From Azorinus chamasolen (taxonomy: Eukaryota > Mollusca > Bivalvia > Cardiida > Solecurtidae), in the NCBI GenBank assembly GCA_963576725.1, contig OY755239.1:58435453-58499452 (forward strand): 64,000 nt of DNA, written 5' to 3'. The notes under the pieces are model-generated. The model saw nothing but the letters and a program-made list of their open reading frames with translations. It did no database searches and was not told the origin of the DNA. Both the position numbers and the translations under genes were made by a program. Shown in pieces: positions 44,133 through 55,379 of this stretch (positions within the stretch are counted from its first letter, which is position 1; every line of letters starts with the position of its first letter).

Positions 44133-44336
44133 CAGTAAAAACTCGATACTACGAACGTTTAGTAATGACAACTGTACATCTTTGTAGGCAGGTGGCTGCT
44201 TAATGCAGGGTGAATGTCATACAGAAAGCTCATAGAGGAGCTTTCTGTATGACTTTCACCCTGCATTAATCTACCACCTGTGTTAAAGGTCAATAATGGT
44301 ACGTATTGGAGTGTTCAAATAATCGAGATTTCATTG
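44133..44336. mobile_element. Family A MITE, TACGAAC subtype
   Basis: TA-CAGTAAAAACTCGATACTAC; the right end is AATCGAGATTTCATTG-TA. The apex is AAAGCTCATAGAGGAGCTTT. The right outer arm reads ATTGGAGTGTTCAAATAATC, so the outer stem no longer matches fully. Confidence 0.85.
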
Positions 44337-45346
44337 TAATGTCAATATAACGTGACCTTGTTCCATCGTTTTGTCAATTACCCTTCGTTTTTACTACAGC
44401 TACTGTTTAAAACATTATTGTGTCATCATCTCATCTCTTGATAGTCAGATATCAAACCATGCCAGAATATCTGGCCAAAACAGCGATTGTTTGAAACGAA
44501 TGAGTAGGCACTATATGGTTCATACTACACGTTGTTATGTTCTGTAACGATGCGGAAGAATCTGGTGTGAAATATATATACTATATGTTCCATGTATTGT
44601 GTCATATACAAAATAATCCTAACAATACCATATATATATCAAGTACCATGGTTTGTTTACTTTCCGTGTATATGCATTAATTTAACAGGCATGCATGCGT
44701 TGGTGCATTTTAATAAATGTATACTTTTGATTGTGTCTGTAGTAAACAACAAAAATATAGAATGTTCATATTTGTATATATAGACAGATATCAATCGGAA
44801 TTTGGTGACTATTTACAATCTATAATACTGACTATACTCGTGTATGTTAAGCTTTAAATGTGCGCGTTACGCCTTTGTTGACTGATGCATACGTTTCATA
44901 CCGTATTCAAGTTGAGTGTTTAATATACTAGGTCTACGAGTCGATTGTAATATTCACACCGCAGTTACATGTACCAGAGGATGTTTACACCTGTGATATA
45001 TGCACATCGAATTTGTTAAAGGCGTATTAATGTTGTCTAAGTATGTGTTATATTTGGTTGTCGGGCATTAATCATAGCGTATACACTAACATAGCTACGT
45101 ACTACTTCGTTTGTTTTCTTTAGATTAGTTAATTACAATCGGCCACCACGTGCGTTTTCAATTTATTGCTTATCATAGAATCTAAGACGGTTTAGCTTCA
45201 TCAAGTTCTCTGTAGGAATCCATCAAGTCTCAAGGGAATACACACACCTCGGTTTTGCAATTTCATATCTAACTGTATTAACAGGCGTGGTTTACTTTGA
45301 TATGCTGAATTATATTAACAGACTTCTTTTGTGCACTAGTGCTATA
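44337..45346. other. No gene seen
   Basis: AT-rich sequence. A (TA)-rich patch lies at about 44570-44640. No exon supported. Confidence 0.4.
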
Positions 45347-45562
45347 CATGTAAAACCCCACTAATGCGACCACCAAAAAGGGGCATAATTCTGGGTGGCA
45401 GAGGCAGGTGGTAGCTTAATGCAGGACGGAAGTTATGCAGAAAGCTCCTATAGGAGCTTTCTGCATAACTTTCGTCCTGCATTAAGCAACCACCTGCTTA
45501 TGAAAACAGCCATGTTTGTTTAAGTGGTCGCATTAAGTGGTCGCATTAGCGGGGTTCTACTG
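45347..45562. mobile_element. Family A MITE, GCGACCAC subtype, near-perfect core
   Basis: The inner stem GGACGGAAGTTATGCAGAAAG pairs almost perfectly around AAAGCTCCTATAGGAGCTTT. The right outer arm carries a small tandem duplication (AAGTGGTCGCATT twice). The right end is GGTTCTACTG-TA. Confidence 0.9.
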
Positions 45563-46217
45563 TATAATGAAATTCAACCACATTAGTTTTGTGAATTTTT
45601 AGTAATTGTCTCATAGAATATCCACATTACCACACGTATGCAACTATGTCATATTTACAGTAAATTCTGAAATAGAACGACAAGGTTTCTTTAGACATAA
45701 TGTAATAGACGGTTGATTTTAGTCACATGAATGTGATACTTTAACATCACACATGCATCTGGAACATAGGCCATTCGAAATCAGAATCCACCATTTTTGA
45801 GCTTTTGTTGTCACCATTTGGTATATTTGTCTAATGCAACAAAAGCCGATAACTGACGAAACTAACGATTCAGTCCATGTATAAATCAGAATACTCATTC
45901 CACGTCAAGAGAAACACATAAAAGTCGCACTTACCATAATGATTGAAACGTCCTAAGTGAGTTGACCAAATGCAGACGTATGAAACACTGTAATGTAGCC
46001 AAGTTCGTCAATATGACAGGTACGTCAACATATTTCTATCAGAACCAGTAAGGTAATTGTAATTAAATTCGGCCATGTATGCAGTTGGTTATATATATAG
46101 TGTTTTATGCCTATGTGTGACGGTATGTGTTTGAAGAAATTACGATTTAGACGCGTACTACATGTACCACGGTGCATCGGTTATATCATACACGTTACCT
46201 TTTGTGGTTCATATACT

Positions 46218-46745
46218 AACTTTCGGGGGATCACCTCTCTTCAGAATTTATAATTTTCACAACAACAGGACCTGGTGTTAAGTGCTTGTGTGGCGGCCGT
46301 ACAGTAAAACCTCTCTATAACGGCCACCAAATTGAGTTAATTAGCTGGTACTTAGGGCAGGTGGTTGCTCAAAGCATGGTGAAAGTAAAACAGAACGCTC
46401 CTATAGGAGCGTTCTGTTTTACTTTCACATTGCTTTAAGCAACCACCTGCCTTTAACACAACATACTTGATGTAATTTAGCGGCCGTTATAGAGAGGTTT
46501 TACTGTACTTCATTATCAGTGTTGTTATACTTTCTGATCCTTCGACATCATGAATTTCAGTACTTTTTGTTCTGAAAATTGAATACCGCTTAAGCCGGTG
46601 CTAGGGGGCGTGAGCAGTGTTGCAATTTCAATTACTGCTCATGAACACACTCAATAAAACCGAGTCTGCAATTTTCTCCTTTTGTGTTGCAATTTTTGCT
46701 TTCGGGGGATCACCTCTCTTCAGAATTTACAACACAGCAGACGGA
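46218..46745 (+). repeat. Family J repeat, more than one unit, with family A insertion
   Basis: CTTTCGGGGGATCACCTCTC occurs at 46220 and again at 46700. Between them the order is GTGTTAAGTGCTTGTGTGGC, the family A insertion, ATTGAATACCGCTTAAGCC and CTCAATAAAACCGAGTCTGC. So a unit of about 290 bp (after removing the insertion) is repeated in tandem. Confidence 0.72.
46312..46505. mobile_element. Family A MITE nested in family J, CGGCC subtype
   Basis: CAGTAAAACCTCTCTATAAC and the mirror end TTATAGAGAGGTTTTACTG are flanked by TA at 46310-46311 and 46506-46507. The apex is AACGCTCCTATAGGAGCGTT. The empty site is seen at 49129-49130 in another J copy, so the element ends and the TA duplication are fixed. 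Confidence 0.95.
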
Positions 46746-47175
46746 ATGAAGAACATCAATTTGAAATGCTATATTCAGATATTCATTGTCTGTCAGATAA
46801 ATGCATAATGCTTAACTATACACGCCGTCGGGTTATTCTTATATATGTGTTATTACTGCCAATGATCTGAAAAAATAGTTACTCATTTTATAGAACTACT
46901 AAGACATGTATGCCTTTTCTCCTTCATAAAAGGTACTTAACCTTTAATTAAGATAAGATTATGATGTAAATGTCACACGGTTTGTTGATATATACTAGCG
47001 GTTTCAAAATACAATTTCTTTATATTAAATATCACATTTAAATCTGCCATCACCGTAATATGTGACTGATGCAACATTACAATAGTTTCTCATCACTATT
47101 TGGCTGTTGACGTTTCTTGTTCATGTCTGAAAATCTAAAGATACTGTTTGTTAACCGTATTAATACTTTACAGTA

Positions 47176-47379
47176 CAGTAAAACCCCGCTAATGCGACCA
47201 CTTAATACATAGCTACTGGTGTCGTTTAAAGCAGGTGGTTGCTTAATGCAGGACGAACGTTATGCAGAAAGCTCCTATAGGAGCTTTCTGCATAACATTC
47301 GTCCTGCATTAAACTACCACCTGCCTCTGCCACCAAGAATTATGCCCCTTTCTGGTGGTCGCATAAGCGGGTTTTACAG
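47176..47379. mobile_element. Family A MITE, GCGACCAC subtype, near perfect
   Basis: TA-CAGTAAAACCCCGCTAATG and CATAAGCGGGTTTTACAG-TA. The stem GCAGGACGAACGTTATGC pairs with its complement; the apex is AAAGCTCCTATAGGAGCTTT. Confidence 0.92.
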
Positions 47380-48039
47380 TATTCAGTCATGCTTTTAGAT
47401 ATTAGTGAAATACTGTTAAATATTGCGTCGACATTATTATTAGCTACTTTGACACAAAATTCTGGCCCCGGTGATATAAAATTGTGTCCGTGAATCTAAA
47501 TTCATTTTCAAGCATATACGTGATCCAGTTTTGACAAAACTAAACATCTTACCAAACAGATACTTGAGACGGCCAACAGTTTATGTTGTACGTTTCATTG
47601 CAACACGTGTGTTTGTGGTCTATTATATGTGTGCCTATCTATTATAGGCATGCAGTCCCACTTTGGTCAATCGTACTGTTCAAACCATAATAATCGGACA
47701 TGACGATATTGATCTTGTGTTCTCGATAATGTCAATCAGGAATGCCTACCGTGCTGTTATATGCCCTGTAATATCACACAAAGAACATAAGGACGACAAA
47801 GTACACAAATCGCTAGCATCGAATATTCCGTTCCTTATATATGCATATGTAACACTATTCAAATCAACTTGATAATCAACTATCTAATATAATGTTCGAG
47901 TGATTATATATTTTATGCACATATACTTGTGTATCTACGACGTAATAGAAATATTTAAGAATGCAATCAAAATACAATTGTGAGTGAAGTGCAAAATTGC
48001 AACATGAATTACATTTTAAAATGTTTAAAGTTTTCTATG
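47380..48039. other. No gene seen
   Basis: No exon or repeat supported; the 69-codon frame at 47663 has no recognisable content. Confidence 0.4.
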
Positions 48040-48195
48040 TCATTTTTGCTAGGGAATGTTCTGCCTTGACAAAAACTGTAGAATCAGATCTATATCGTGT
48101 CAAAAGTAAATAGAGAAAAATATTAATCCTGATCTTATAGGAGCCATCTGATCTGGGGTACTCTGTTTGCAAATACGTTTATATGGAAGAAAGGC
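48040..48195. mobile_element. Family B MITE, truncated
   Basis: CTTGACAAAAACTGTAGAAT, GATCTTATAGGAGCCATCTG and TTAA at 48196 are preserved. The left terminus is missing. Confidence 0.68.
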
Positions 48196-48498
48196 TTAAG
48201 GTGTATCGTAGTATAGTCAACCTCTGTGAAGAAAGTTCGATAAGATATACCGCACATAATACTCGTTAAACACAGATGACCCTCACATGATATTGTGGTA
48301 TTTACTACTTGTATATTACACATTATATCATTTAGGATGTTATATACTAGATGATGGTTGCGTAGTGGTAAGCGAATTGTTCCGGTTTCTTTTCGCTAGT
48401 AAATACAAGAAGACTAACACCCAATAATGTACATGTACATGACGTACTTGAAATAACGCAATGCACTTACAAAAATGCCTATCTTCGTGTTATTTTAA

Positions 48499-48713
48499 CC
48501 ATTTACGCCATGACTATTCATGTAAAAATGATATATGTATGAATATTTAATTAGGACTTATACTTGTGTATGTGAACTAGGCCTTGTATACATTTTTATA
48601 ATTCTCCAAGCAATCAGAGCAGGTCCTAATCAGACTGCTCCTACAAGAACCGTCTGCTCTTGATCTACTCTGTTTACAAAGGCGTTTAATGGCATATCTA
48701 TTGAGAAAATGAT
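48499..48713. mobile_element. Family B MITE
   Basis: TTAA lies at 48495-48498 and 48714-48717. The centre CAATCAGAGCAGGTCCTAAT with apex GCTCCTACAAGAACC is mutated on both arms. Confidence 0.82.
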
Positions 48714-48989
48714 TTAACGGTTCGTTATATCATACAAACAGAGTGCCAATAAATCGTCTAACGCACCAGGATGTAGATGTAGTATTACTAATTAACTGAC
48801 TTTGCATACAGCTCACGATTTGATAACGAGTCTTCACATTATTGTCTAGATAAGTTTGGTAACAGGTAAACTTTCAACCACCGAGAAGCTTAATGCCATC
48901 AGTAGACTGACTGTCCAGTTATGTAACAAAACGTAGCACGTATCCATGGAAAGAGTGTGTGCCAATTACAGTAAGATCACATGTATTTG

Positions 48990-49350
48990 CTACTCATGAA
49001 CAGACTCAATAAAACGGTGTCTGCAAATTTCTCTTTTCGCATTGCTACTTTTACTTTCGAAGGATCTCCCACTTTCATAATATATGTACTTCACAACAGC
49101 ATGTGTTAAGTGCTTATGTGGTGCCCCGTACATCATTCGCAGTGTTGTTATATTTTCTGGTCCTTCGGGATCATTAGCTTTGATGTCATTAGTTTTGAAA
49201 ATTGAATACCGCTTAAGCCCGTGCTAGGGGCGTGAGTAGTGTTGTACTTTTAATTGCTACTCATGAACAGACTCAATAAAACCGAGTCTGCAATTTTCTC
49301 TTTTCGCATTGTTACTTTTGCTTTCGAGGGATCTCCCACTTTCAGAATAT
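48990..49350 (+). repeat. Family J repeat, tandem units of ~264 bp
   Basis: ACTCATGAACAGACTCAATA starts at 48993 and 49258. Both are followed by GTCTGCAAATTTCTC-like sequence and CGAAGGATCTCCC or CGAGGGATCTCCC. It breaks into the tyrosine-recombinase pseudogene that begins at about 49350. Confidence 0.72.
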
Positions 49351-50054
49351 ATTTACACAATTCGAGATATTCATGAACACGATTGATGAAAACGTTACTT
49401 TTCAGAGGTTTTAAGTGGCCACGCACACTGTACACAAAGAGAGGGCCGTCCAAGTCAGGACATTTGCTTAGTTTACAACCGTGAAATATGGCCTGCACGG
49501 GACACAAAACATTTTAGTCTATGCGCGGTAATGGGACATCAACGGTTCTAGACTGATGCTGGATAGCTTTTGTTCCACCTGATATATACTAGAACACCCC
49601 ATTCAAAAACAGAATGTATCTTCGTCTAAATGCCTAGCCGGACAGAACTCTTTACCTCCAATTACTAATACTTTGTTATATCTTAACTTCCCATAAAACA
49701 TGGTCATGCAAGCTGTCCAGACTGTTGCATTAAGTGGCGAAGACATGTCAAGTTGTAAATCAATTCAATACTTGGGTGGTGGGGGATTTGCGAGACACAT
49801 TATCGCCCAAATGTTTTCTGATACCACACAGGGCACAGGAAAGGTGAAAGCCCTGAATTAACGGATTGGGTAATTCCATTATAGGTGATAGAGGGAATTG
49901 GGAAAAAGCCTGTCCTTCTGCAAAAGGCAATATAAAACGTCCTGTGTGTGCTGTACGTTTTCTTAATGTTGCTTGAATAAGCATTACTGACATGCAGAGC
50001 GTCAAACTCAGTCTCAAGTTGTCTATCTGTAAATATCTGTTTAATGTTTGACAT
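49350..50054 (-). pseudogene. Tyrosine recombinase of a DIRS-like element, decayed
   Basis: Minus-strand order: an N-terminal core-binding region (N-A-Y-S-S-N-I-K-K-T-Y-S-T-H-R then F-C-R-R-T-G-F-F-P-I-P, about 49970), then L-P-N-P-L and G-I-R-K-H-L-G-D-N (about 49860), then N-A-T-V-W-T-A-C-M-T-M-F-Y-G-K-L-R (about 49710, the block holding the first catalytic Arg), then C-P-V-Q-A-I-F-H ... L-D-G-P-L-F-V-Y (about 49450). At least three frameshifts and an in-frame stop break it. The C-terminal H-x-x-R and Tyr blocks are missing, because the sequence is cut by the family J repeat. Assignment is by remembered motif order. Confidence 0.7.
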
Positions 50055-50200
50055 CTAAAGTGTCCTGTGGTAGAGACGACATTAAGAGAGGAATAATCAG
50101 GTCTACTACAATAATGAATTAACCTAACCATAGAGGATTTTTTCTTGGGGATCGTCCCAAGAACAAATAAAATTTCCGGTTCTCGTCGACTATTTTGTAA
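50055..50200 (-). pseudogene. DIRS-type reverse transcriptase N-terminal fragment
   Basis: Minus-strand codons read F-V-L-G-T-I-P-K-K-K-S-S-M-V-R-L-I-H-Y-C-S then S-S-L-N-V. This matches the first RT block (L-G-x-x-P-K-K ... x-R-L-I-x-x-x-S) of DIRS-like elements. It runs straight into the recombinase in another frame, so most of the RT and RNase H has been deleted between the two. Confidence 0.68.
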
Positions 50201-50700
50201 TTATATTTTCGTACAAAAATGTGAGCTTTCGAGAGCGCGTTTATGGTGTTACTTGTGCAAGGTAGATAAGTAATTATCTTCCGCAACAGTAGAGGAGACC
50301 TTATCATCGTCGAATATATGAAAACCGTTTTGATGTCAGATAGGATATTTTTTATTATGGTAGATTCCTTCCCCATGCTTCATAAATAACGCTTGATCAT
50401 CGGTTTAATTTTGTTTTGGGGTGCATGGTTCTGAGCATTTCCATTGGAGTGTAGGTATTTGCAGTTTTATTTCCTTTGGCCTTGAAATCCGACAGTCCTC
50501 CTTTAATTGTCGCGATTCCCCAGAGAAGGCGGGTCGATGCTAGTAACGACACTATTTCGGGACAAGCATCTGCATTTCCATATGTGGCGAGAAAGTTCCC
50601 CACCTGAACCTTTGCTCTGTCTGCATTTTTCTGTATGTAAAATCGAAATACAACACGCTGCTCCCCTCGTATGTCTCCGCGAATTCAAAACGCTAAATTA
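50201..50700 (-). other. Possible upstream part of the DIRS-like element
   Basis: Overlapping minus-strand open frames (50119-50376, 50397-50603, 50503-50688) lie upstream of the RT fragment in the right orientation. I recognise no domain, so membership in the element rests on position only. Confidence 0.3.
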
Positions 50701-51245
50701 TATTCAATATATAGGTTCCTTAGCTGTCCTGTACGAAGCAGATGTTTGAAAACGCGCATGTTTGCGGCACCCGATTCTTCAATGTATATTGTAGGGATGG
50801 TCTCCGACAGTTTTAAGAACAATAGTGTCCTCATTATCCTATCCAGAATGTAGATGTTATCCCCTACGTTTGTTCTGTCGATGACATCTTGCCTTCTCTG
50901 CTTGTGCAGAGAATAATATCGCAAGGTGCATGTGCATATTACTATCGAAATGTGTATTTTCTTATTACTATTAAATTGCACATTTACATTACATGTATTA
51001 CTATCAAAATGTGTATGCTGTTATATCGGCACGTGCATGCGCATATACTATCGAAATATACATGTGGTTATTATTTAGTCGCATACGTTTATGAAAATAT
51101 CTATATTGTCCGTAAGGTTTGACCTATCACTGTATGAATGTTCCGCCTTTTTCCGTAAGCATTTTTTATCTTTACGAATACACAATTGAAGAATGCACCA
51201 CAATAAAATGACTCTACTACATTATAAGCTGTTAAATGTAATACC

Positions 51246-51315
51246 CGCTTTGGTAGCCCAGTGATTTGATCACAGCAATACCGATATTCAGGACGTGGGT
51301 CCGAGCCCCATGTAG
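51246..51315 (+). other. tRNA-like (SINE head) sequence
   Basis: TGGTAGCCCAGTG resembles an A box and GGGTCCGAGCCCC a B box, about 34 bases apart, with GGACGTGG before the B box. The stems do not fold as a normal tRNA, so a tRNA-derived repeat is more likely than a tRNA gene. Confidence 0.35.
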
Positions 51316-51558
51316 TTGTTTTTACATACATGTATTTTTAAGACATGAGATTTTGTACACTCTTTTGGGTAGATGGACGCTGCTGGCCATGCACACAGTT
51401 CGTTTGTGTGAATTTTGTACAGAAGAACTTGTCTTAGAAAAATATATTAACAACGTATACATGATGTTATTCAAACAGCGCTGCTTAAAGCGGCCTACTG
51501 TACACGTCAGGCAAACGGCTTTTAGGAAGCGTTCTGTGTCACTTTTGTATTTCTTTAA

Positions 51559-51778
51559 CCCATTACCTCATAGGCTATTTTAGATATAACTTCTTTGAAT
51601 AAATCTACCGAAAAGGAGCATTAACTAGAGAAAAGGAAAATTTTAGAATTTTGTAGTTTGAAACCATTGTGATAAATAGAGCATTTACTACTTTAGAAGC
51701 AAATGCTCTATTTATCACAATGGTTTCACAACGTGACTTTTACAGAGTCGTCAAAAGTCGTCAATATGAGGGAATGGG
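51559..51778. mobile_element. Family D MITE
   Basis: TTAA lies at 51555-51558 and 51779-51782. The apex is mutated (TTTACTACTTTAGAAGCAAA). The right arm GTCGTCAAAAGTCGTCAATA differs from copies that read GGCGTAGAAAGGCG. Confidence 0.88.
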
Positions 51779-51956
51779 TTAAGCAGTAAACCTGTGTGTT
51801 TTTTTTAAATAAACAACACCAATAACTTATGTTACTTTACTTCATGAACACCTTTACTTTATGAATCCTGTCTATATGATTTTCGTCTAAAATGAAGCCA
51901 AACTAAATTTAGAATAAAATTATATATTTTTGAAAAATAATATTGCTTCATTTTAA

Positions 51957-52198
51957 CCCTTTCCCTCATATAAACGTGTTTTCACGCATTTACAAACAGA
52001 GAAGACCCAGATCAGACGGCTCCTAGAGGAGCCGTCTGATCAGGGTCTGCTCTGTTTGCTAGTGGAATTTGAAAGATCTGACTCCATACTTTCTAAAATG
52101 GCTGCAATGTTCTACCTTCCATATTTCATTATAACTATTTTGTCCATGAATATTCCGTAAGTATTGAAATTTGGAATAAACATAGAACAGGGAAAGGG
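51957..52198. mobile_element. Family B MITE (inverse), near perfect hairpin
   Basis: TTAA lies at 51953-51956 and 52199-52202. The ends are CCCTTTCCCTCATATAAACG and AACAGGGAAAGGG. The apex is ACGGCTCCTAGAGGAGCCGT. Confidence 0.92.
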
Positions 52199-52210
52199 TT
52201 AATTAGGTTT

Positions 52211-52285
52211 TACCTAGATTCGAACCCATGACATCTATATTTAGAGTCAGCGACACAACCCACCGATATATTGCGGCAGTATTGA
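52211..52285 (-). other. tRNA-like sequence, minus strand
   Basis: Minus-strand GGGTTCGAATC (52217-52227) is a good B box. The A-box region is poor. It is probably a relic of a tRNA-derived repeat. Confidence 0.28.
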
Positions 52286-52914
52286 CATTTTATAGCATGT
52301 GTAGTATATATTGCTAAGCACTTGGCGAATTGATTTGTACAGTCAACGGAAACTCGATTTTATGGCGGAAAGTGATGAGTGTCAGGTCAAACCTTACGGA
52401 CAATATTACCCTATGTTAAATAACATCTGATATTCACCAGCCTATCCGCAATTGCGCGAGTCTATTCTCGTATTTCAAATAGATATATCCATTGAAAATC
52501 TACTTGACTACTGTTTTCATTTGTGTCGGTGCATATCTATTCAGTTCTTTGAAAGCCGCTCCAATAAATTGGATTACCCATGTTGTTTTGGTGTGTGAAT
52601 GTTCAGGACAAAAGGCAATTGCCCGCCAAATGCAGTTTTACAGACTAAAAACATAATTATTACAGTGTGAAAAGACTTAAATCAAAACGAACCGTAATGA
52701 AAAGTTATTCACCGATCCTGGTCTGATATTCATATTTGCTTTCGTCAAGTATATTAGGGGGTTTAAGGCTTAAACAAGGTAGTTAACTATTGAGAAAAAA
52801 TGTAATAATGTCTGAATGGTTATAACCTATGCTATTTGAAACGAATAACAAACTAAACCTGAAAAGAACAAAAATAACTTTGTCACATGTCATATATTGA
52901 CGCTCTGGGAGAGG
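52286..52914. other. No gene seen
   Basis: No repeat family or exon supported. Confidence 0.4.
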
Positions 52915-53360
52915 TTTCGTTTTTGTCGTACCCTTTATTACTTTTCTACAGTTGCTCGGTTTGCAGCTCAATCATTGAGTACACTTGCGATAGGTGGATA
53001 CAGTTTGTTCACTTAAATGTTTTTGTTATGCATGCACTTTACCACTGTATTTCCCATCGCGGTTGTTGTAGATTAGTCGGAGAGGGGATACGTTTATTTA
53101 CACTGTTTGTCTTTTAGGGTGGGTATGGAACAAGTGTGAGGTTGTGCGCCCAAAAACCGGTTTAAACCCCCAATGACTTTTGTCACTGACCGTTCCAAGG
53201 CGGTACTTCCATCTTCCCTCTATTGTATGTTTGTTTTGTCTTTGTGCGTCTCTTGATGTTTTTATAGTTATGTACATTTGTTGTTTCCTTGTGTTGCTGT
53301 TCGGGCGACTGTTTGTTCTGTATGTGTTGTTTCCTGCATGACTCATATTTGTACTTTTAA
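52915..53360 (+). repeat. Family R retroelement 3' region, plus strand
   Basis: It starts with TACCCTTTATTACTTTTCTA and GTTTGCAGCTCAATCATTGA and passes GTCGGAGAGGGGATACG. CTGACCGTTCCAAGGCGGTA lies at 53188. It ends GTTTCCTGCATGACTCATAT. This is the most complete R copy outside the 25-26 kb region. Confidence 0.68.
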
Positions 53361-53629
53361 GATCTAGAAGTTTTAATGGAAACGTACTTATATTCCCTGA
53401 ATTCGCAAATCATAGAACCATTTGGAATAATATCACATGACGAGTCCAGTAGCAAGACATGGTCACATTTGGGGAAGGACCTGGATACTGTGCAGAGGTT
53501 TTGGGGAATGTTTAGAGTTTGTCAAGGAGCCATTTATTGTTACCCATATTTATGTCAGTGTCGTTTTCATTAACAATGATATATCCTTACCACACACAGG
53601 ACAGCAAGGCTTTTGACCAATGACTTGGA

Positions 53630-53865
53630 TTATTTTATCCATAAGGTAGGAAGACCAGCTATGGAGTCTTGGTCATGAACACTTGACAGAGTCGAGATCG
53701 CCTTGATTCCATCTGCTTTGCGGATTTTCCCGTAATAAGAAATATTCGCCCCGCGATATCGTGTCAGCACTGTGATGGTCAGGAAGTACGATATCAGTAG
53801 CAGTACCAGGCATTGACAAGACTTTAGAATGTGCATTCCAATGTTACGATGTATATCAATTCTCT
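53630..53865 (-). CDS. Unrecognised small ORF with a signal-peptide-like start
   Basis: A minus-strand open frame from a Met at about 53839 (or upstream to 53899) to the stop near 53630. The first 30 residues are hydrophobic (C-L-V-L-L-L-I-S-Y-F-L-T-I-T-V-L), followed by a polar stretch with G-A-N-I-S-Y-Y-G-K-I-R-K. It could be a first coding exon of a secreted or type II membrane protein, or chance. I found no clear donor site. Confidence 0.2.
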
Positions 53866-54431
53866 TTATTTTTCGTTGTGTCTTTTTTCTGTGTACCACT
53901 CACATCACCGATGTGCTCAAACGTGCTCAAACGGAAAGCATCAAGAAATTAAAATGTTGAACGAACCTTTCCTGGGAGCGCTAAACTGCAAAATACCAAA
54001 ACCAAGAAAACAGTGATACAGCTGATTTTTGTAATTTTGAAAATTAGGCTAATGTATATATCCATGAGGCAATAAACTATTGAAATAGTATATATCACAT
54101 AAGTGGTGTTTCGGAAAATACTCAATTGAGACGCAACCCAGTTATGTGTGTAGGTTATTCTAGCGGAATTAATATTCTTGTAAACACTTTAATTTGGTAA
54201 TATGTCCAGATATTTGAAAATCAAGAATGAACAATCCAATATGAAGCTTTCGGGAATTGGCACAACTGCCATATATTTAAACCATTAAGTGACTGATTCA
54301 GGGCAATGTATATAAAATACATAACTGAGGCGCCATGTAAGCTGTACATTTAAATTTAAGTATCATAAATTCGAATGAAAACAAACACAATTTCTAAGAC
54401 AACTTGATACACAATTTAACAAAAACATATT

Positions 54432-54535
54432 TTAGCTCGCCAGATTATGAAGTGCCTATGGTAAGCTTTAGTGATGGGCTGGTGTCCGTCGTCCGTCGTC
54501 GTGCGGTGTGCGTCTTGCGTCGTCAGTCGCCAACA
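54432..54535. repeat. TAGCTC / CCGTCGTC repeat
   Basis: TTTTAGCTCGCCAGATTATG is followed by GTGTCCGTCGTCCGTCGTCG and GTCGCCAACAATTT. It lies directly upstream of the 164-bp array and shares its opening with 2252. Confidence 0.6.
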
Positions 54536-54559
54536 ATTTGGGCCTTTAAAATAATTCTC

Positions 54560-55262
54560 CTCTGAATTTACAGGGAATCGAACATATAGTGAATACTTTG
54601 AAAATATTCTTCTCTGAAACTGGTACATTCTCAGCTTTGATATTAGACACATAACATCATATGTAGGTCTTTTACAAAACATATATAAATGATGTCCCTG
54701 GGGTCAAAATTAGCAACGCCCCTGGGGTGGCCAGTTTTCGATAGAAACATATAGTGAATACTTTGCAAATCTCTTTCACTGAAACGTGACGGTTCTTAGC
54801 TTTCGCATTTGGCACTTAGCATCATCTTGAGGTCCTCTACAAAAGGTATATAAATTATGTCCCTGGAGTCAAAATTGGTCCAGCCCCAGGGGTGCCCTTT
54901 TTAATATAGAAACATACAGTGAAAACTTTAAAACTCTCCTATGAAACTGTAAGGTTCTCAGCTTTCATATTTAGCACATAGCATCATGTTCAAGTCCTCT
55001 ACAAAAGTCATATAAAGTATGCCCCTGGACTCAAATGTGGCCCCGTCCCAGGACTGGCCAGTGTTCTATAGAAACATATAGTGAAAACTGAATATATTCT
55101 TCTCTGAAACTGAAAGGTTCTCAGCGTTCATATTTGGCACATAGCGCCATCTCAAAGTCCTGTACAGAAGTTATATGAATTATGCCGCTGGGGGACAAAC
55201 GAGGCCCAGCCCTAAGGATGGCCAGTTTGCTATAGAAACGTATAGTGAAAACTATAAAAATG
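54560..55262. repeat. ~164-bp tandem array, about 4.3 units
   Basis: The marker AACATATAGTGAA (with variants) occurs at 54581, 54746, 54911, 55073 and 55237. Each unit also holds CTGAAACTG, TTCTCAGC, TTTGGCACATAGCATCAT, CTCTACAAAA, TATATAAATTATG and CCCCTGG in the same order. Units differ by roughly 15-25 percent, so the array is old. Confidence 0.9.
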
Positions 55263-55379
55263 TTCACCACTGATTGTCTGGTTAGCGATATCAGGACCAT
55301 CATGACCCTCTTGTCCAATGATGGAAAGAGATCGATGACATCCAAATTGAGATAAAACCCGACTGTGGATTAGTTCACA

